DNA from: Dyella sp. GSA-30
GTDB taxonomy: Bacteria > Pseudomonadota > Gammaproteobacteria > Xanthomonadales > Rhodanobacteraceae
Direction of reading: 5' to 3'
DNA length: 64,000 nucleotides
NCBI RefSeq assembly: GCF_027924605.1
Contig: NZ_AP027042.1
Coordinates: forward strand, 4,131,524 to 4,195,523
The translations under genes and the position numbers were made by a program. Below, in pieces: positions 32,806 to 41,874 of the stretch (position 1 is the first letter of the stretch; each line of letters starts with the position of its first letter). The notes under the pieces were generated by a model, which saw only the letters and a list, made by a program, of their open reading frames with translations, searched no databases and was not told the origin of the DNA.

Positions 32806-34167
32806 TCAATGAATACGGTCTTCGTGTCGGGCTGGCGGCATGCCATCGGCATAGAAATCGAGGGCAACCACCGAACCCTGCTTGTCACGAATCACCTTGA
32901 TGTAATCGGTACCATCATCGGGATAGAAAAGTACGTCATCGCGCGCGACCGTCAATAAACGCTTCGGGCCGCCATCGCGTTGGATGATCAACTTGCTGCC
33001 ATCAACGGACAGCACGTGCTTGCCGGCCTTGTCGACACGGTAAGTGCCACGCAGCGCCCGCAGATATTTGCTACCCGCCTTGATGGATTCGAGATCCGCG
33101 TATGGCTTGTCGATCGCCAGCGCCCCCAGCCGGTGCGCCAGAGCACGTGGATTGGGCGAACCGGCATCCGTATTGGCCAGTACGACTACGGTAATGTGCT
33201 GCTTCGGGAAATAAGTCAGTTGGGACGAAAACCCCTCGATCCCGCCATTGTGTTCGACCACCGCTTCGCCGCGAACGGTACCGAGCATCAGGCCGTAACC
33301 ATAGTTCACGGGTGTTCCGTCGTCGGTAGCCTTGCTGCTCGACATGGTCTGGTACAAGCCGACAGGCATGGCCCTGTCCGTCGCCAGCGCGCGCATCCAG
33401 CGAAACAGATCGTCGGCCGTGGAGACCAGCGCGCCGGCGGCGCCAGGGCCGGTGATCGTGACGTAGGGCGGCAACACCACATGGCCGTCGCCGTCCCGGC
33501 TATAACCGGTCACCAGGTCGGGAACGACCGCGCTGTCCGCATAAAAACCGGTGCGCGCGAGCCCCAGGGGAATCGCAAACTCCGTGTGGATCACGTCACT
33601 CCACGAATGCCCAGTGACTTTCTCGATGATGGCACCCAGCAACAGGTAGCCCGAATTGCTATAAGCCCATGCCTGGCCCGGCGCAAAATCCGGCGCTTGC
33701 GCGGCGATATGCTTGACCAGGGTCGCTGTGTCGAGTGGTTTGGCCGGATCGACGTCCCAGTTATCGCTGATGCCCGCCGTGTGGTCCAACAGTTGGGCCA
33801 CCGTGATATGGGCGCCATTGGGGAAATCGGGCAGGAATTTCGACAGTGGATCGCTCAGCGCCAACTTCCCTTGCGCGCTCAATTTCAGCACGGTCGCCGC
33901 GGTAAATGTCTTGGTGATGCTGCCGATGCGGAAAACATGCTGTGCCGACAGCGGCACACCCAGAGCGAGATTCGCCTCGCCGCGAGCACCGCGATAAATA
34001 ACCTGGTCATCGCGCGCGATCAAAACGCTGGCGCCAGGGGCATCGGAAGCTATGCCGGCATCGAGTATCGCGTCGGCTTTGTGCACCAATGTCGCGTCAT
34101 CAACGGCATCGGCCAGAACATACAGCGGGAACACGCCAAGCATGAAACCGAGCAACCACTTCGTCAT
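32806..34167 (-). CDS. Serine hydrolase of the beta-lactamase/D-alanyl-D-alanine carboxypeptidase fold
   Basis: The 453-residue protein begins with a signal peptide (MTKWLLGFMLGVFPLYVLADA). It has the class C nucleophile motif Ser83-Ile-Thr-Lys86, a YSN triad and HNGG near residue 310. A C-terminal beta-rich domain (about 360-453) follows. It is an exported esterase, peptidase or beta-lactamase-like enzyme; true AmpC activity is unlikely, given the extra domain and the absence of an AmpR neighbour. GGAG precedes ATG 34167 by seven bases. Confidence 0.85.
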   Translation of the reverse strand: MTKWLLGFMLGVFPLYVLADAVDDATLVHKADAILDAGIASDAPGASVLIARDDQVIYRGARGEANLALGVPLSAQHVFRIGSITKTFTAATVLKLSAQGKLALSDPLSKFLPDFPNGAHITVAQLLDHTAGISDNWDVDPAKPLDTATLVKHIAAQAPDFAPGQAWAYSNSGYLLLGAIIEKVTGHSWSDVIHTEFAIPLGLARTGFYADSAVVPDLVTGYSRDGDGHVVLPPYVTITGPGAAGALVSTADDLFRWMRALATDRAMPVGLYQTMSSSKATDDGTPVNYGYGLMLGTVRGEAVVEHNGGIEGFSSQLTYFPKQHITVVVLANTDAGSPNPRALAHRLGALAIDKPYADLESIKAGSKYLRALRGTYRVDKAGKHVLSVDGSKLIIQRDGGPKRLLTVARDDVLFYPDDGTDYIKVIRDKQGSVVALDFYADGMPPARHEDRIH

Positions 34168-34219
34168 TCGCAACTCCGTCCTGATTCCCTTGAACCGGGT
34201 GTAGCACCGCGGTTCCGGC

Positions 34220-35527
34220 TTAACTCATCAGGCGATTTCTACCGGCATCCTTGGCCGCATACAAGGCTCGATCGGCGCGTTGCATCGCTTCTTCGGGCGT
34301 GTCTTCCGGCCGAAACACGGCCAAGCCACCGGAAAGAGTGACGGGTACCGCCTTGCCGTTGGCACGAAACGCCAGCTGCTCCACCAGGATGCGCAATGCA
34401 TCGCTACGCCGCAGCGCCTCGTCCAGACCGGTCCGTGCAAAGACCAGCACGAACTCTTCGCCACCGTAGCGACACACGAACAGGCGTTCGTCGGCCTGGC
34501 CATGCAGCGTCTGGCCGACAATGCGCAGCACCGCGTCGCCAGCGGCATGCCCCAGGCTGTCGTTGATGTGCTTGAAGTGATCGATATCCAGCGCAGCCAC
34601 GCACAGCGGCGAGCCCTCGAGCGTGCATTGCCGCCACGCCGCTTCGATGTGCGTCTCGTAGGCAAATCGGTTAGGAATGCCAGTCAGCTGATCGGTGGAG
34701 GCGCGCTCGTGTTCGCGTTTGAGCGAATCCTTGAGCGTGGCCGTCTGCGTCTCCAGTTCTTCGACGCGTTGGCGCATCTGATCGGCGCGCTGCAGGTAGG
34801 ACGCGAAACGCGCATCTTCGCTCGCGCGATAAGAACGAAAGTGCTGCCCGATGGTTTCCAGGCGCGTCGTTACTTGAGAACGCAGGCTGGCCAAGTCCAT
34901 CGCCTGCCGACTACGCTCGCCGAGCTCGCGCATTTCTTCGCGCACCAGTGCGTCCCAGGCCTGGCCTTGGCTGCTGTTGCTTTCCTGCTCGGTGACCTCG
35001 ACGTCGATATAACGACGAATATCTTCCAGCCGACTGCCCACCGAATGCAGCACGCCCTGCATGATCTCGATATCGTCCTTGAGCAATCGTCCATGGCGAT
35101 TGACCAGATGGGCCAACTCGCGCGCCTTGGACAGGACATCGGTCGCCGTGTCTTGCAGGCTGACCTTCAACACCTCGGCGGAACTGCTCAATGCGGGGTC
35201 GAGCTCGATACCGTCTAGCGCAACGGCCAGGGCACGATGCCCGGAGGCAGGCGGCGGGCTCGCCGCTGCCGTCGCTTCGTCCAGCCGGGCGATCGCGTCG
35301 ACCATATCGCTGAGCAGGCTATCGAGCGTATCCATGGTCGGCTCGCGGCGCATTTCCTGGCCGATGCGCTCGAGCAATACATCCGCGGCCTTATGCCGGC
35401 CAGCACCAAACACTGCCAAGCGGGAGACAAGGCGACGCAACGCCCTCTGCGTCTCGGCAGAGATCCGCTCCTGTTCTTCGAGGTCCAGCAAGGTCTGCTG
35501 GTACCGTTGAACCCCCTGATGCTCCAC
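34220..35527 (-). CDS. Diguanylate cyclase with N-terminal helical domain
   Basis: The 435-residue soluble protein has a long helical N-terminus with coiled coil (about residues 230-275) and a C-terminal GGDEF domain (about 278-435) with active-site GGEEF at 355-359 and the substrate motif DIDHFKHINDSLGHAAGD. It should make cyclic di-GMP. The RxxD inhibitory site is absent, so no product inhibition is expected. The start is GTG 35527 with GGAG about ten bases upstream. Unlike many cyclases it has no PAS, membrane or receiver domain, so the input is unknown. Confidence 0.9.
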   Translation of the reverse strand: MEHQGVQRYQQTLLDLEEQERISAETQRALRRLVSRLAVFGAGRHKAADVLLERIGQEMRREPTMDTLDSLLSDMVDAIARLDEATAAASPPPASGHRALAVALDGIELDPALSSSAEVLKVSLQDTATDVLSKARELAHLVNRHGRLLKDDIEIMQGVLHSVGSRLEDIRRYIDVEVTEQESNSSQGQAWDALVREEMRELGERSRQAMDLASLRSQVTTRLETIGQHFRSYRASEDARFASYLQRADQMRQRVEELETQTATLKDSLKREHERASTDQLTGIPNRFAYETHIEAAWRQCTLEGSPLCVAALDIDHFKHINDSLGHAAGDAVLRIVGQTLHGQADERLFVCRYGGEEFVLVFARTGLDEALRRSDALRILVEQLAFRANGKAVPVTLSGGLAVFRPEDTPEEAMQRADRALYAAKDAGRNRLMS

Positions 35528-35719
35528 CCTAACCCTGCTCCGTGGCTGGCTTTGGTCTTGTTATCGGTAGCTTAGCCGGTGAGCTTGAGCGTTTGGATGG
35601 CCGCGTTACAAATTCGGCCCGCGTCGGGGCGAAATTAAATCATACAATTCAAATAGCTGCCCTCTGGCTTCGTCGCCCCTGTAACATTCGCCGGGTCCAA
35701 TCTCTTGAGGGGGAGACTT

Positions 35720-35842
35720 GTGGTGACATCCAAAGCAGCGAAACATTTGCGTATTGCACAGCGGATACGTGCGACGGTTTATATCCTGATGTTGATCATT
35801 GGATTCGCCGTACTGGGATATAAGACGCTCATCCATCCTTAG
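35720..35842 (+). CDS. Possible 40-residue single-pass membrane peptide
   Basis: A short frame begins with GTG 35720 (or GTG 35723) just after GGGGGAG. It encodes a basic N-terminus (TSKAAKHLRIAQRIRATV) and a hydrophobic stretch (YILMLIIGFAVLGY), ending at TAG 35840. The ribosome-binding site and amphipathic layout support it, but it has no family assignment. Confidence 0.45.
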   Translation: MVTSKAAKHLRIAQRIRATVYILMLIIGFAVLGYKTLIHP

Positions 35843-35865
35843 CATGATTCGCCGCCAAGCCGGTG

Positions 35866-36345
35866 CTAGGCCTTCTCCTTCTTCGGAGACACCCACATCG
35901 TGATCAGCGCCTGAAATACGGCCTCGTCATGCCGGTTGCGCACGACAACACGAACCTTGTACTCGCCAGGTTGCGACCAGTCGGCTGCCGACTCGGGCGT
36001 AGCGACAGCGACGAGATCGCTCGTCGCTTTTTTCAAATACTCGACCGTCATTCCCTTGGGAATCCAGCGATGTGTCGACGGCACGGTAACCTCGGTCATG
36101 GTGCCGCCCGCCAGCTCGGCCATATTGCACATCGCAATGGCATGCACCGTTCCGAGATGATTGAGTACGGCCCGCCGTTTGGAAATGCGCACCTCGCAGT
36201 ATTCCGGCTTGAGTGTCACGAAACGCGGGCGGATGCTGCCGAAATAAGGCGCCTTGAAGCACAGCAGGCGCGAAAACGCCCATTTACCGCACGGTACAGC
36301 GGCGAAGCGACTCCAGATTTGCAGCGTGCCAGAAGGTGTATCCAT
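35866..36345 (-). CDS. Hotdog-fold thioesterase-like protein (DUF4442)
   Basis: The 159-residue protein fits the DUF4442 hotdog family: KPEYCEVRISKRRAVLNHLG, TVHAIAMCNMAELAGG and VPSTHRWIPKGMTVEYLKKA. Related proteins are probable acyl-CoA thioesterases without proven substrates. ATG 36345 has GAGGA seven bases upstream and is preferred to the ATG at 36363. Confidence 0.8.
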   Translation of the reverse strand: MDTPSGTLQIWSRFAAVPCGKWAFSRLLCFKAPYFGSIRPRFVTLKPEYCEVRISKRRAVLNHLGTVHAIAMCNMAELAGGTMTEVTVPSTHRWIPKGMTVEYLKKATSDLVAVATPESAADWSQPGEYKVRVVVRNRHDEAVFQALITMWVSPKKEKA

Positions 36346-36531
36346 TACAAATCCTCGATGCATTAAAAAAACGACTTAATTCATAACCCTACAATATATT
36401 CATTCAAGGCATTAGCCGCTTAATCCCCCTAATAGCCGACCTGACCTATACAAATCAACCTGATACGTTGCCCCGGCGCTGCCGTTCTCGATTGGCGAAG
36501 CGGCTTCGCACCCGTACATAGGGAGATGACC

Positions 36532-36864
36532 ATGGCAGGTAGATTCGTTCTGAAGCGGTCCGGCGCGCAGTTCTACTTTGTACTGCAGGCCAGCGGCAAC
36601 CACGAAACGCTTATTACCAGCGAGCGTTATGTCAGCAAGCAAGGCGCGGAAAACGGCATAGCATCGGTCAAGACCAATGCGCCACACGATCAGCGTTACG
36701 AACATAAAGTGGCCAGCAACGGCACGCCCTACTTCGTACTGAAAGCCGCGAACGGCGAGCCGATCGGCACCAGCGAGATGTACTCATCCCATGCCGCGCG
36801 CGACCATGGCATTGAAGCGACAAAGAACAACGCGCCAACGGCCACTACGGCCGATGAGACCTGA
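36532..36864 (+). CDS. YegP family protein (tandem DUF1508)
   Basis: The 110-residue product consists of two similar repeats, each with a [Y/F]FVL block and a GI-[AS]VK or GIEATKNNAP ending, the YegP/DUF1508 pattern. The function is unknown; homologues are often stress-induced. ATG 36532 is six bases past GGGAG; the ATG at 36526 would abut it. Confidence 0.9.
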   Translation: MAGRFVLKRSGAQFYFVLQASGNHETLITSERYVSKQGAENGIASVKTNAPHDQRYEHKVASNGTPYFVLKAANGEPIGTSEMYSSHAARDHGIEATKNNAPTATTADET

Positions 36865-36882
36865 GCGGGCGAAAGTGCCATC

Positions 36883-36954
36883 TTTGTAGGAGCGGCTTCA
36901 GCCGCGACAAGCAGTAACGCGAGCGTGGGTCACGACTGAAGCCGACCCTACAAA
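36883..36954. repeat. Inverted pair of family C palindromic repeats
   Basis: TTTGTAGGAGCGGCTTCAGC plus CGCGAC (36883-36908) and the inverted TCACGACTGAAGCCGACCCT plus ACAAA (36930-36954) flank a short spacer between the yegP-like and lipase-like genes. Confidence 0.85.
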
Positions 36955-37009
36955 ACTCGGACACTCTTTTGCCGTGGCATCCACATAACGCCTGAAAAGG
37001 ACGGCAGTC

Positions 37010-38572
37010 ATGCCAGACGTACGCTATCCGATCATCTACGTTCGCGGCTACGCGATGACGGATGAAGAAAAGAACGAAACGGCAGCGGATCCCTTTTGTG
37101 GCTTCAATGCGGGCTCCACGGTCTATCGGGCGGTAAGCGACAAGGACAAACCCGCCCAGCGGTTCGTGTTTGAATCGCCGCTGGTTCGCTTGATGAAGGA
37201 CTTTGGCTACAACGCCATCTACGACAACGGCCTGGATCTTCCTGATGAAGGTTTCAAGGGCGTGCTGTCGACGCGATCCATCATCATCTACCGGTATTAC
37301 GACGATACCGCTCCCTTGATAGGTGGACAGCAAAGCGCCTCCATGGAACGCTTTGCGAAGGGTCTTTCGGATCTCATCCTCAAGGTAAGAGACCATGTTT
37401 GCGGCAACGCGGACAACTGCGTCGACCCTGCCAACTTCAAGTGTTATCTGGTTGCCCACTCGATGGGCGGATTGATCTGCCGTGCTTTCCTGCAGAACCC
37501 GCAGTTCAATACGCCGGAATCCAAAAAGGCCGTGGACAAGTTCTTTACGTATGCCACACCGCACAACGGCATCGACATGGCTGGGATCAATGTGCCGAAG
37601 TGGCTTGGCCTCTTCGATATCAACACCTTCAATCGCAGCAATCTCATGACCCTGTTCGGCTACGACGCCAACCTGATCGCCAAGGGCCGGTCCGACTATC
37701 TGCGCAGTGGGCAAGACATCGACATCCGGCGCTGCTTCTGCATGATCGGTAGCAATCGCGGCGACTATGAAGTAGCACAGGGCCTGTCGCGAACCTTTGC
37801 CGGCCATGGCAGCGACGGCCTGGTACGCATCGAGAATGCCTCGCTGTGCAGCATCGACGCCAACGCCGTCGAGACACCGGTAGCGGCAGCCTATGCCTAT
37901 CGCTCCCACTCCGGATACTTCGGCATCGTCAATAGCGAGGAGGCCTATCAGAACCTGGTGCGCTTTCTTTTTGGCGACGTCAGGGTGGATATCTTCGCTC
38001 AGGTAGACAGCGTCACGCTCCCGCCGGCCATACAAAAAGACGCCGCCGATGTGGATGCGCTATATCAGTTCGAAGCGCTCGCCTCACCGCGAGGGAAGCC
38101 CTGGTATCTGACCCGACGCATGGCCGAAGAAGACTCCGTCGCTTGCCGTACACAGCAGGAGCTGGCGACCGACGCCGATCCATCCCGGCGAAAGGTCTAT
38201 CTCTCCAGTGTGTTCCTGGCCAACATCTCACGAGTGAATCCAAACGACCCTTCCCTTTCGTACAGCCTCACGCTTGGCGTGCGCGTGCCTGACTACAAGG
38301 TCAAACAGGTTCTCTGGTTCGATCAACACTACGAAGGCAGCTACCTGTTTCGGGATACCTTGGTCGTTGAAATCCTTCCGCCGGCAACAGCAGCGCAACC
38401 GTGGCAAGTGCGGACCCGTTGGCAGAGCCAGGCTGCTGCACCCACAGGAGCGGGCTACCAGCCCCTCCCCTGGTCAAATGAAAGCGCCACGCTGAAGGTG
38501 CCGTTCGCCAGCACCAGCACCCCGGGGATCAGCGGCACGCTGGTCATCGATATCACGGGTTGGAACCAGTAA
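37010..38572 (+). CDS. Large lipase-like alpha/beta hydrolase
   Basis: The 520-residue protein begins PIIYVRGYAMT and has the nucleophile elbow AHSMGG with Ser151, the hallmark of lipases and esterases of the PGAP1/lipase class 2 type. There is no signal peptide. The C-terminal third (about residues 350-520) is rich in beta-type sequence and may be a lipid- or partner-binding module. Size and intracellular N-terminus resemble some phospholipase effectors, but no secretion gene is nearby. The Asp and His of the triad are not certain; ATPHNG and GHGSDGLV are candidate regions. Confidence 0.8.
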   Translation: MPDVRYPIIYVRGYAMTDEEKNETAADPFCGFNAGSTVYRAVSDKDKPAQRFVFESPLVRLMKDFGYNAIYDNGLDLPDEGFKGVLSTRSIIIYRYYDDTAPLIGGQQSASMERFAKGLSDLILKVRDHVCGNADNCVDPANFKCYLVAHSMGGLICRAFLQNPQFNTPESKKAVDKFFTYATPHNGIDMAGINVPKWLGLFDINTFNRSNLMTLFGYDANLIAKGRSDYLRSGQDIDIRRCFCMIGSNRGDYEVAQGLSRTFAGHGSDGLVRIENASLCSIDANAVETPVAAAYAYRSHSGYFGIVNSEEAYQNLVRFLFGDVRVDIFAQVDSVTLPPAIQKDAADVDALYQFEALASPRGKPWYLTRRMAEEDSVACRTQQELATDADPSRRKVYLSSVFLANISRVNPNDPSLSYSLTLGVRVPDYKVKQVLWFDQHYEGSYLFRDTLVVEILPPATAAQPWQVRTRWQSQAAAPTGAGYQPLPWSNESATLKVPFASTSTPGISGTLVIDITGWNQ

Positions 38573-38656
38573 CTGAAGTGAAACCTACGGACTTCACTTA
38601 TCGCCACGCATTGACTGCGAAGCCGCCGCCGAACCGGCGCCAAACATACCGGCGAC

Positions 38657-38923
38657 TTAAATGCTCTGCGGCTCTGATTGGGAAATGGGAGGATCTTCGC
38701 TTGGCGGCAGCCCATGCCTCGCTCGAAGCTTATCGAGCTGCGCATTCAACCAGGGCCTGTCCCGCACACGGACCAGCGGGTGATCCGCCAGGTCGACAAT
38801 GGCTTGCAGCAGCGCGCTGCTGCCCGGTCCTGGGTACCGAATGCCAGATGCGGCTGCCTCCAGCATGTCCAATTCGTCCTGCAGTTCGATCCTCGATCTC
38901 ATCGTATTCACTAAGTTCTCCAT
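38657..38923 (-). CDS. Hypothetical small protein
   Basis: An 88-residue frame starting at ATG 38923 encodes a helical, charged product (ELQDELDMLEAAASGIRYPG, then LDKLRARHGLPPS). A G5 run close before the ATG may serve in ribosome binding, although its spacing is short. No family is recognised. GC-rich codon use is compatible with a gene. Confidence 0.45.
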   Translation of the reverse strand: MENLVNTMRSRIELQDELDMLEAAASGIRYPGPGSSALLQAIVDLADHPLVRVRDRPWLNAQLDKLRARHGLPPSEDPPISQSEPQSI

Positions 38924-39060
38924 TGCCCCCGCAATGTAGGGTCTCCGTTGTCCCCACCTGATCTTCTTTACCGTTGTTACTCCGTCTCAATCTTCAAATC
39001 AGGCTGAATCCGTTGCCTATCCCTATGGTCCGCGCACTGCTGCAACTACCAGGACTCGCA

Positions 39061-39321
39061 ATGAGCCATATCCTTGCCGAAATCGAAAAACGCATAATCC
39101 AGGCGAAAGAACTTCTGGAACTTGAATTTGACCACTTAATGCGCGTCCAGAACCGCCAACTCGACGACAGTTTTGCTCAATTCGTTGTCCAGAGTCGTCA
39201 GCGCGAGATCGAGCATCTTGAGGCGCAGCGGATTAATCGGATCAAACTGATAAGCATTAACCACCCGGCGATAGACATCGGGCCTTCGACAGGGATCGGC
39301 GTCACCACGGCGACCGATTGA
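39061..39321 (+). CDS. Doubtful small protein overlapped by an antisense frame
   Basis: ATG 39061 follows AGGA by six bases and opens an 86-residue frame with a helical N-terminal half (ILAEIEKRIIQAKELLELEF). The opposite strand carries an open frame over 39136-39549 whose codons look at least as typical of this genome (LKMLDLALTTLDNELSKTVV). Only one of the two is likely to be real; no domain decides between them. Confidence 0.3.
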   Translation: MSHILAEIEKRIIQAKELLELEFDHLMRVQNRQLDDSFAQFVVQSRQREIEHLEAQRINRIKLISINHPAIDIGPSTGIGVTTATD

Positions 39322-39575
39322 AATCGAGGTGGAGACCTGAAAACGTTTTCGGAAAACCTTTTCCTCTCCCATGTGAAAAAGCATCCGTTTATGCGCCGAA
39401 CCGGCCGAATGTGCTCGTCCGATGACGGGGAAATGGTCAGCATGACCTGCGCATTCGGGTAGCCATGGCAATGGCGTGCGGGATTTCATCGCCGAGGTGC
39501 AATCCGGCCCTTGCGCACCGCCGAAAGTTCCTGCAAATAACGTCCCCATATCTTTCCCCCAGGATCCGATATCGC
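39322..39575. other. Intergenic stretch
   Basis: Nothing definite is seen apart from the antisense frame mentioned for the preceding entry and AGGA at about 39561, eleven bases before the next gene. Confidence 0.3.
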
Positions 39576-40577
39576 ATGCGAGTCTTCAAACTGCTGACTG
39601 CGTTCTTTCTGGTGCTCCTAATCGGCCAGTCCACCGCCCTGGCCGCGGACAAGACACCGCCTCCAGGCGACCGCCTCGACCACATCCTGCTCTGGGGCCG
39701 CAATATCGATCAGGCCACCGCGATCATGGCCGCCAAGCTGGGCTTCCAGGTCCGCCCCGGGCGAGCCCCTGACGGCGTGGCTAACCGCTACATCCGCCTG
39801 CCCGACACCAGCTTTATCGAGCTGCTGGGCATCGCCCAGCCGGACGTGGCCGAGGCAAAGATGGACCCGGGCTCCCGCGCCGACTACAAGGAACTGAACG
39901 GCCAGCCCGGCGCTCGCAGCTTCGGCATCCACACCTCTGCGCTCGATGCCGCCCAGGCGCTACTCAAGCAGCGCGGCTTCGCGGTAACACCGATTTTCAG
40001 TGCAGCGGCGAATGACCCCGACGGCCAAGGCCCCAACAACCCGCCACGCTGGCGCCTGTTCGCCTTCGACACCTCCCCGCTGGCCAGCCACCTGTTCTTC
40101 ATCGACTACGCGCCCGGCCGCAAAGACTCAGGCAGCGTCCTGGACGACCAGCTCTCACGCGAACACCCCAACGGCGCCCGGGAACTGACCTCGATCTGGT
40201 TGTTGTCGAACCAGGTCGACACGGACCTGAAGCAACTGGCAAGCATGGGCTTCGCCGATGCGACGCCGGTTCGGCTGCCGCAGATCGGCGCAAAGGGTTA
40301 CTCGATTGCGATCGGGCCAAGCCACCTGCTGTTGTTCGACCCCGATGGCGCGGGCGTGGCGGCCGATGCATTAAAGCGCGGCGGCACGCAGATACTCGGC
40401 GTCAGTATCGGTGTGTCCGATCTGGATCGGGCGCAGCGAAGGGTCGAGCGGGGATATGAGGTGTTTGACCACCATTTCGCGCGCTACAAGAGTCCGTTCG
40501 GTGAGGCATTCCTGGCGCCGACGTTGGATGACCTGGGCATCCTTGTTGAATTTCATGCCCTAGGTGCCAAGAAGTGA
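39576..40577 (+). CDS. Exported glyoxalase-like (VOC) domain protein
   Basis: The 333-residue product has a signal peptide (MRVFKLLTAFFLVLLIGQST, cleavage near ALAAD) and then a glyoxalase-like domain (DRLDHILLWGRNIDQATAIM; NRYIRLPDTSFIELLGI), with a second related half ending YKSPFGEAFLAPTLDDLGIL. Proteins of this type (glyoxalase_3-like) are uncharacterised; the metal-binding His/Glu pattern suggests a lyase or dioxygenase-like fold in the periplasm. ATG 39576 is chosen because it starts the signal peptide. Confidence 0.8.
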   Translation: MRVFKLLTAFFLVLLIGQSTALAADKTPPPGDRLDHILLWGRNIDQATAIMAAKLGFQVRPGRAPDGVANRYIRLPDTSFIELLGIAQPDVAEAKMDPGSRADYKELNGQPGARSFGIHTSALDAAQALLKQRGFAVTPIFSAAANDPDGQGPNNPPRWRLFAFDTSPLASHLFFIDYAPGRKDSGSVLDDQLSREHPNGARELTSIWLLSNQVDTDLKQLASMGFADATPVRLPQIGAKGYSIAIGPSHLLLFDPDGAGVAADALKRGGTQILGVSIGVSDLDRAQRRVERGYEVFDHHFARYKSPFGEAFLAPTLDDLGILVEFHALGAKK

Positions 40578-40682
40578 CCGACCAAGGTTTCGGGCTTCCC
40601 GAATCCTTGCGCTATCCCTGATCCATGGCGGCGGCAGCTGACTTACATGCTGCCGCCGGCTGAAGCATCGTCAAAGCCCGAA

Positions 40683-41543
40683 CTAATTCGCCTTGATGAA
40701 CGCCAGCAGATCTGCATTTATAAGATCCGCGTGCGTTGTAGGCATGCCGTGCGGCAGCCCGGGATATGACTTCAAGGTTCCGTGCTTCAGCAACTTCACC
40801 GACCGGGCTCCCGTGGTAGGGAATGGACAGATCTGATCGTCCTCGCCGTGCATCACTAATACCGGCACATCGATCGACTTGAGATCGTCATAGAACTCCG
40901 TTTCGGAGAGAACTCGTATGCATTCGTACTGGGCCAGAATGCTGCCCATCATGCCCTGACGCCACCAGTTCTCCCGAATGCCTTCGGAAACATTTGCACC
41001 CGGGCGATTGAATCCATAGAACGGGATCGTAATGTCCTTGTAGAACTGCGAGCGATGGTTAGCCGTGCCATCCCGAATGCCGTCTACGACATCCTTTGGA
41101 ACACCATCGGGATTCTTGTCCGTCTTCATGAAAAGCGGAGGAATAGCACTGATCAGAACAGCCTTCGCCACGCGTCCCTTGCCGTACTTCGCCACGTAGC
41201 GCGTCACTTCACCGCCGCCCGTCGAATGGCCGATATGAATTGCATCCTTGAGATCGAGCGCTTCCACGACAGCAGCAGCATCGGCCGCATAGGTGTCCAT
41301 ATCGTGGCCTTTATCGGTTTGCGTCGAACGCCCATGACCGCGACGATCGTGCGCGATGACCCTATAGCCCTGCGCCAGGAAAAACATCATCTGGGCATCC
41401 CAGTCGTCCGCACTCAATGGCCAGCCATGATGGAAAAACAGCGGCTGCCCGGAGCCCCAATCCTTGAAGAAAATCCGTGTGCCATCGCTGACCGTGACGT
41501 ACGAACTGCCTGTGCTCTTCGAATCATCGGAACGTTGAGTCAT
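40683..41543 (-). CDS. Non-haem haloperoxidase/arylesterase-type alpha/beta hydrolase
   Basis: The 286-residue protein has the motifs of the bacterial chloroperoxidase subfamily: HHGWPLSADDWDAQMMFF, HDRRGHGRS, the nucleophile Ser107 in GHSTGGGE, then HGEDDQICPF (Asp) and GLPHGMPTTH (His). Such enzymes hydrolyse esters and can show perhydrolase activity. GGAAGG precedes ATG 41543 by about eight bases. It is divergent from a GlxA-type regulator, which probably controls it. Confidence 0.88.
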   Translation of the reverse strand: MTQRSDDSKSTGSSYVTVSDGTRIFFKDWGSGQPLFFHHGWPLSADDWDAQMMFFLAQGYRVIAHDRRGHGRSTQTDKGHDMDTYAADAAAVVEALDLKDAIHIGHSTGGGEVTRYVAKYGKGRVAKAVLISAIPPLFMKTDKNPDGVPKDVVDGIRDGTANHRSQFYKDITIPFYGFNRPGANVSEGIRENWWRQGMMGSILAQYECIRVLSETEFYDDLKSIDVPVLVMHGEDDQICPFPTTGARSVKLLKHGTLKSYPGLPHGMPTTHADLINADLLAFIKAN

Positions 41544-41874
41544 GTCATTCGCCTTCCAGATGAGATGGATACAAATGCGTGAGTCGGGTGTATCAGGAAT
41601 GACACACCTCATTCGTGCAATGTTGAATTCAACGGAACGGCTGGCAAACGCCGATAGCCCGATCTAACCGAAGCCCCGAGCAACCCTCTCGGTCCGTCGT
41701 CCCGGCGAACGCCGGGACCCAGCGTCTTACGCTTCAGCGTATCGAAGCCCCTGAGCCCCGGTCTCCGCCGGAGCGACGATGGGAACTGAGGTTTCTCAGG
41801 GCGCCATCTAGACGTCCATTCAAAGGGTATTCTTAGCGACGGCAAGGCGACAATGGACGAATCGGACAAAGACC
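41544..41874. other. Divergent intergenic region with family A repeat
   Basis: These 331 bases separate the hydrolase and its putative regulator and must hold both promoters. The middle contains a diverged family A repeat at 41695-41722 (CGTCGTCCCGGCGAACGCCG, then GGACCCAG) and a partial inverted partner at 41753-41780. No gene is seen. Confidence 0.6.
41695..41780. repeat. Degenerate pair of family A repeats
   Basis: The left unit keeps the palindrome CCCGGCGAACGCCGGGACCC; the right unit (GGTCTCCGCCGGAGCGACGA) is diverged. Between them lies a small hairpin, AGCGTCTTACGCTTCAGCGT. Confidence 0.6.
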
